Assembly (NCBI GenBank): GCA_963750295.1
Contig: CAVVPY010000001.1
Coordinates: 2,666,001 to 2,730,000 of the forward strand
Origin: CAVVPY01 sp963750295
GTDB taxonomy: Bacteria > Actinomycetota > Actinomycetes > Mycobacteriales > Jatrophihabitantaceae
Direction of reading: 5' to 3'
Length of the DNA stretch: 64,000 bases
Position numbers and translations under genes: made by a program
In this document: in pieces, positions 60,957-64,000 of the stretch
Layout: each line of letters begins with the position of its first letter
Position numbering within the stretch: position 1 is the first letter of the stretch
The notes under the pieces: model-generated
The model's database searches: none
What the model saw: only the letters and a program-made list of their open reading frames with translations
What the model was told of the DNA's origin: nothing

Positions 60957-62171
60957 TCAGCCGACGGCGCGCTGCAGATTAGTGTCGATCGCGTCGAGGA
61001 ATTGCTCGGTGGTCAGCCACGGCGCGTCCGAGCTGATCAGCAGCGCCAGGTCCTTGGTCATCTGGCCGCCCTCGACGGTCTCGATGCACACCTGCTCGAG
61101 CGCGTCGGCGAACGCGGTGACGGCCGGCGTCGAGTCCAGCTTGCCGCGGTGGGCCAGCCCGCGGGTCCACGCGAAGATCGACGCGATGGGGTTGGTGGAC
61201 GTCGGCTTACCGGCCTCGTGCTGGCGGAAGTGCCGGGTCACCGTGCCGTGTGCGGCCTCGGCCTCGACGGTGCGACCGTCCGGGGTCATCAGCACCGAGG
61301 TCATCAGGCCCAGCGAGCCGAATCCCTGCGCCACCGTGTCGGACTGCACGTCGCCGTCGTAGTTCTTGCAGGCCCAGACGTAGCCGCCCTCCCACTTCAG
61401 CGAGGCGGCGACCATGTCGTCGATGAGGCGGTGTTCGTAGGTGATCCCGGCCTTGTCGAAGTCGGCCTTGAACTCGGCCTCGAAGACCTCGGCGAACAGG
61501 TCCTTGAACCGGCCGTCGTACCGCTTCAGGATCGTGTTCTTCGTCGAGAGGTACACCGGGTAGCTGCGGTCGAGGCCGTAGCGCATCGACGCGCGCGCGA
61601 AGTCGCGGATCGAGTCGTCGAGGTTGTACATCGCCAGCGCGACGCCGGGGCCGGGGAAGTCGAAGACGTTGAGTTCGATCGGCTCGCTGCCGTCGGTCGG
61701 CGTGAAGGTCAGGGTGAGCGTGCCTTCGCCGGGCACCTTCAGGTCGGTCGCGCGGTACTGGTCACCGAAGGCGTGGCGGCCGACCACGATCGGCTTGGTC
61801 CAGCCCGGCACGAGGCGCGGGACGTTGCGCATGATGATCGGCTCGCGGAAGATCACGCCGCCGAGGATGTTGCGGATCGTCCCGTTCGGCGAGCGCCACA
61901 TCTGCTTGAGGCCGAACTCCTCGACGCGCGCCTCGTCCGGCGTGATCGTCGCGCACTTGACGCCGACGCCGTGCTTCTTGATCGCGTTCGCCGAGTCGAC
62001 CGTGACCTGGTCGTCGGTCGCGTCGCGGTGCTCGATGCCGAGGTCGTAGTACTCGAGGTTCACCTCGAGGTAGGGCAGGATCAGCTTGTCCTTGATGAAC
62101 TGCCAGATGATGCGGGTCATCTCGTCGCCATCGAGTTCGACGACGGTCCCCTCGACCTTGATCTTGGCCAT
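60957..62171 (-). CDS. icd: Isocitrate dehydrogenase, NADP-dependent, dimeric type
   Basis: A 404-residue TCA-cycle enzyme of the eukaryote-like homodimeric class rather than the E. coli class. ATITPDEARVEEFGLKQMW and WRSPNGTIRNILGG are the substrate region, GRHAFGDQYRATD follows, and the metal and cofactor region is VWACKNYDGDVQSDTVAQGF in part, then AAHGTVTRHFRQH. The ATG at 62171 follows GGAGG. A 14-bp palindrome lies 29 bases upstream of the start. Confidence 0.96.
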   Translation of the reverse strand: MAKIKVEGTVVELDGDEMTRIIWQFIKDKLILPYLEVNLEYYDLGIEHRDATDDQVTVDSANAIKKHGVGVKCATITPDEARVEEFGLKQMWRSPNGTIRNILGGVIFREPIIMRNVPRLVPGWTKPIVVGRHAFGDQYRATDLKVPGEGTLTLTFTPTDGSEPIELNVFDFPGPGVALAMYNLDDSIRDFARASMRYGLDRSYPVYLSTKNTILKRYDGRFKDLFAEVFEAEFKADFDKAGITYEHRLIDDMVAASLKWEGGYVWACKNYDGDVQSDTVAQGFGSLGLMTSVLMTPDGRTVEAEAAHGTVTRHFRQHEAGKPTSTNPIASIFAWTRGLAHRGKLDSTPAVTAFADALEQVCIETVEGGQMTKDLALLISSDAPWLTTEQFLDAIDTNLQRAVG

Positions 62172-62199
62172 GCCCGCTTACCTCCAGCGACTCGAATTC

Positions 62200-62213
62200 T
62201 CTTGACGTCAAGA
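62200..62213. promoter_or_regulatory. 14-bp palindrome upstream of icd
   Basis: TCTTGACGTCAAGA is a perfect palindrome. On the minus strand TATCTT, matching TANNNT, overlaps its upstream edge, so a repressor bound here would cover the transcription start of icd. The regulator cannot be named from sequence. Confidence 0.55.
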
Positions 62214-62287
62214 TACCGCGCAGTCACCGAGCGACTGCGCGCAGTCCCTCTGCCGGAGCGGCCCGTGCCGCCCTAGTCTCGACGGTC

Positions 62288-63988
62288 ATGAGCAGTGCAT
62301 CTGTCCCCGCCCGCACACCGAGCGCGATCGACGCCATCGCCGATCGTTTCTTGGACGTCTCGGTGGCGCACGACCCGATCATGGCGACCGGCATCGGCGT
62401 CCCCGGTCACGACCACGAACTGCCGGCGCTCGACCCGTCCTGGTACCAGGAGCGGTCGGACCTGCGCCGGCGCGTCCTGACCGCCCTCGCGGCGGCCGAG
62501 GCCACCGACTCGCGCGACCGCATCACCGTCGCGGCGCTGACCGAGCACCTCGAGGCCGACGAGGACCTGCGCGCGATCGGCGCCGAGGAATCGGACCTGA
62601 AGAACATCGACTCGCCGTTGCAACGCGTGCGTGACGCCTTCGACCTGATGGCTACCGATACCGAGCAGGACTGGGCGGTCATCGCGACGCGACTCGCGGC
62701 GGTCCCCCGGGCGCTCGACGGGTACGTCTCGTCCCTGCGCCACGCCGCCGCGAACGGCGAGGTCAGGGCTCTGCGCCAGGTGCGCCTGGGTGTCACGGAC
62801 TGCGAACGCAACGTCGGTGCGGACGGTTTCTTCGCCACGTTCGCGCGCTCGGCGAGCACCGACGCCGGCGAGCTTCCTGCCGCGCTGCGCGCGGAGCTGG
62901 ACCGCGCCGCGGCGGCCGCGGCGGCCGCGTACGGCGCGCTCGGCGAATTCCTGCGCGCGGAGCTGGCACCCGCGGCGGCCGACGTCGACATGGTCGGCCG
63001 CGAGCGCTACGCCGTGCACTCGCGCGGGTTCATCGGCGCCCGGATCGACCTGGACGAGACCTACGAGTGGGGGCAGGACGAACTCGCCCGGATCACCACC
63101 GAGATGGAGCGCACCGCCGACAAGATCAAGCCCGGCGCGTCCGTCCGGGAGGCGATGCACCACCTGGACGCCGATCCCCAGCGCACGCTCAGCGGCACCG
63201 ACGCGCTGCAGCGGTGGATGCAGCGCACGGCCGACGATGCTGTCTCGGCGCTGTCCGGCACGCATTTCGACATCCCGGAGCCGATCCGCCGGATCGAATG
63301 CCGCATCGCGCCGACCCAGAGCGGCGGCATCTACTACACCGGGCCGAGCGAGGATCTGGTGACCCGGCCCGGGCGGATGTGGTGGTCGGTCCCCGAGGGC
63401 GTCACCGAGTTCACCACGTGGAGCCAGCTCAGCACCGTCTATCACGAGGGTGTCCCGGGCCATCACCTGCAAATCGCCCAGACGGCATACCGCAGCGACG
63501 TGCTCAACCGTTGGCTGCGCCTCGCCGCGTGGGTCAACGCGCACGGCGAGGGGTGGGCGCTGTACTCCGAACGGCTGATGGGCGACCTCGGTTTCCTGGA
63601 CGACCCGGGCGACTACCTCGGGATGCTCAACGCCCAGTCGATGCGCGCCGCGCGGGTCGTCCTCGACATCGGGATCCACTGCGACCTGCCGGCGCCGGAC
63701 GACGTCGGTGGCGGCCGGTGGACCTACGACAAGGCCTGGGAGTTCCTGGGCCGGCACGCCAACAGCGCCGAGGGATTCCGCCGCTTCGAGTTGCACCGGT
63801 ACCTGGGCTGGCCCGGTCAGGCGCCGTCGTACAAGGTCGGCGAACGGCTGTGGCTGCGCCTGCGCGACGAGGTGCAGGCGGCAGCGGGCGCGTCCTTCGA
63901 TCTCGCATCGTTCCACCGGCGCGCACTCGATGTCGGCTCGGTCGGAATGGACGTGCTGCGCAACGCCGTCCTCGGTAACTTCGACTGA
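62288..63988 (+). CDS. DUF885 metallopeptidase-like protein
   Basis: A 566-residue protein of the DUF885 family. The zinc motif HEGVPGHH (HExxxHH type) lies near residue 387, with YYTGPSEDLVTRPGRMWW before it and HGEGWALYSERLMGDLGF after, a typical pair in these carboxypeptidase-like enzymes. TQSGGIYYT and EFLGRHANSAEGFRRFELHRYLGWPGQA are also conserved positions. No signal peptide. It is divergent from icd, sharing the short promoter region with the palindrome. The full frame is inside the window. Confidence 0.88.
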   Translation: MSSASVPARTPSAIDAIADRFLDVSVAHDPIMATGIGVPGHDHELPALDPSWYQERSDLRRRVLTALAAAEATDSRDRITVAALTEHLEADEDLRAIGAEESDLKNIDSPLQRVRDAFDLMATDTEQDWAVIATRLAAVPRALDGYVSSLRHAAANGEVRALRQVRLGVTDCERNVGADGFFATFARSASTDAGELPAALRAELDRAAAAAAAAYGALGEFLRAELAPAAADVDMVGRERYAVHSRGFIGARIDLDETYEWGQDELARITTEMERTADKIKPGASVREAMHHLDADPQRTLSGTDALQRWMQRTADDAVSALSGTHFDIPEPIRRIECRIAPTQSGGIYYTGPSEDLVTRPGRMWWSVPEGVTEFTTWSQLSTVYHEGVPGHHLQIAQTAYRSDVLNRWLRLAAWVNAHGEGWALYSERLMGDLGFLDDPGDYLGMLNAQSMRAARVVLDIGIHCDLPAPDDVGGGRWTYDKAWEFLGRHANSAEGFRRFELHRYLGWPGQAPSYKVGERLWLRLRDEVQAAAGASFDLASFHRRALDVGSVGMDVLRNAVLGNFD

Positions 63989-64000
63989 TGCTGATCCACC

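Noticed and set aside
62273..63916. 547-codon minus-strand frame
   Set aside because: Antisense to the DUF885 gene, which has clear zinc-site motifs.

Overview
The window is a 64-kb piece of a high-GC actinobacterial chromosome. This rests on strong G/C bias at third codon positions, many GTG starts, a mutA-mutB-meaB operon, a DUF5709 protein, a very large single-chain acyl-CoA carboxylase, a LexA box of the CGAAC-N4-GTTCG type and a TTGTCCACA-type DnaA box. The exact family cannot be fixed from sequence alone; a soil or plant-associated group such as the Frankiales/Jatrophihabitans relatives would fit (inference). Nearly all of it is chromosomal housekeeping sequence. I see no insertion sequence, prophage, CRISPR array, tRNA or rRNA.

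Layout. (1) 1-4254: the 5' part of a giant secreted protein on the minus strand, open at the window edge and without a stop codon here. It has three diverged ~250-residue repeats, each with a conserved cysteine pair, and is less GC-biased than its neighbours. This is the least explained object in the window. (2) 4.6-16.2 kb: an 1832-residue biotin-dependent acyl-CoA carboxylase, a fatty-acid desaturase, a DEAD-box helicase, a serine hydrolase, an isochorismatase-like hydrolase and DNA polymerase IV under a perfect LexA box. (3) 16.2-22.2 kb: a paired DnaA box, a dipeptidase/metallo-hydrolase/DUF5709 operon divergent from a photolyase, an aldose-epimerase-like protein and an MFS transporter. 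(4) 22.2-27.2 kb: the methylmalonyl-CoA mutase operon mutA-mutB-meaB (minus strand). (5) 27.3-38.3 kb: a DksA-like protein, then purine nucleoside phosphorylase, an NAD-dependent sugar dehydrogenase and a phosphohexomutase/phosphopentomutase-type enzyme, all translationally coupled; then upp, and deoC with two aldehyde dehydrogenases. (6) 38.3-43.6 kb: a hemerythrin protein, divergent glpD/glpK and a lipoprotein glycosidase. (7) 43.7-53.8 kb: adenosine deaminase, an ABC exporter, and a minus-strand operon bmpA-ATPase-permease-permease-cdd-deoA for nucleoside import and cleavage. (8) 54-64 kb: a gamma-glutamyltransferase homologue, a BrkB-like membrane protein, a 2H phosphoesterase, trpS, a CNNM/CorC-like protein, an alpha/beta hydrolase, icd and a DUF885 metallopeptidase-like protein.

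How the genes work together. Blocks 5 and 7 form a nucleoside-salvage supercluster. Nucleosides are bound by the BMP lipoprotein, imported by the ABC transporter, deaminated (add, cdd) and phosphorolysed (deoA, PNP). Uracil is recaptured by upp. Pentose phosphate can be isomerised by the phosphomutase and cleaved by DeoC to acetaldehyde and glyceraldehyde-3-phosphate, with the acetaldehyde plausibly oxidised by the adjacent aldehyde dehydrogenase. The carboxylase, desaturase, methylmalonyl-CoA mutase and glycerol genes point to active acyl-CoA and glycerolipid metabolism. Regulatory signals seen include the dinB LexA box, a 14-bp palindrome in front of icd, a stem-loop around the meaB start codon and several intercistronic or convergent hairpins.
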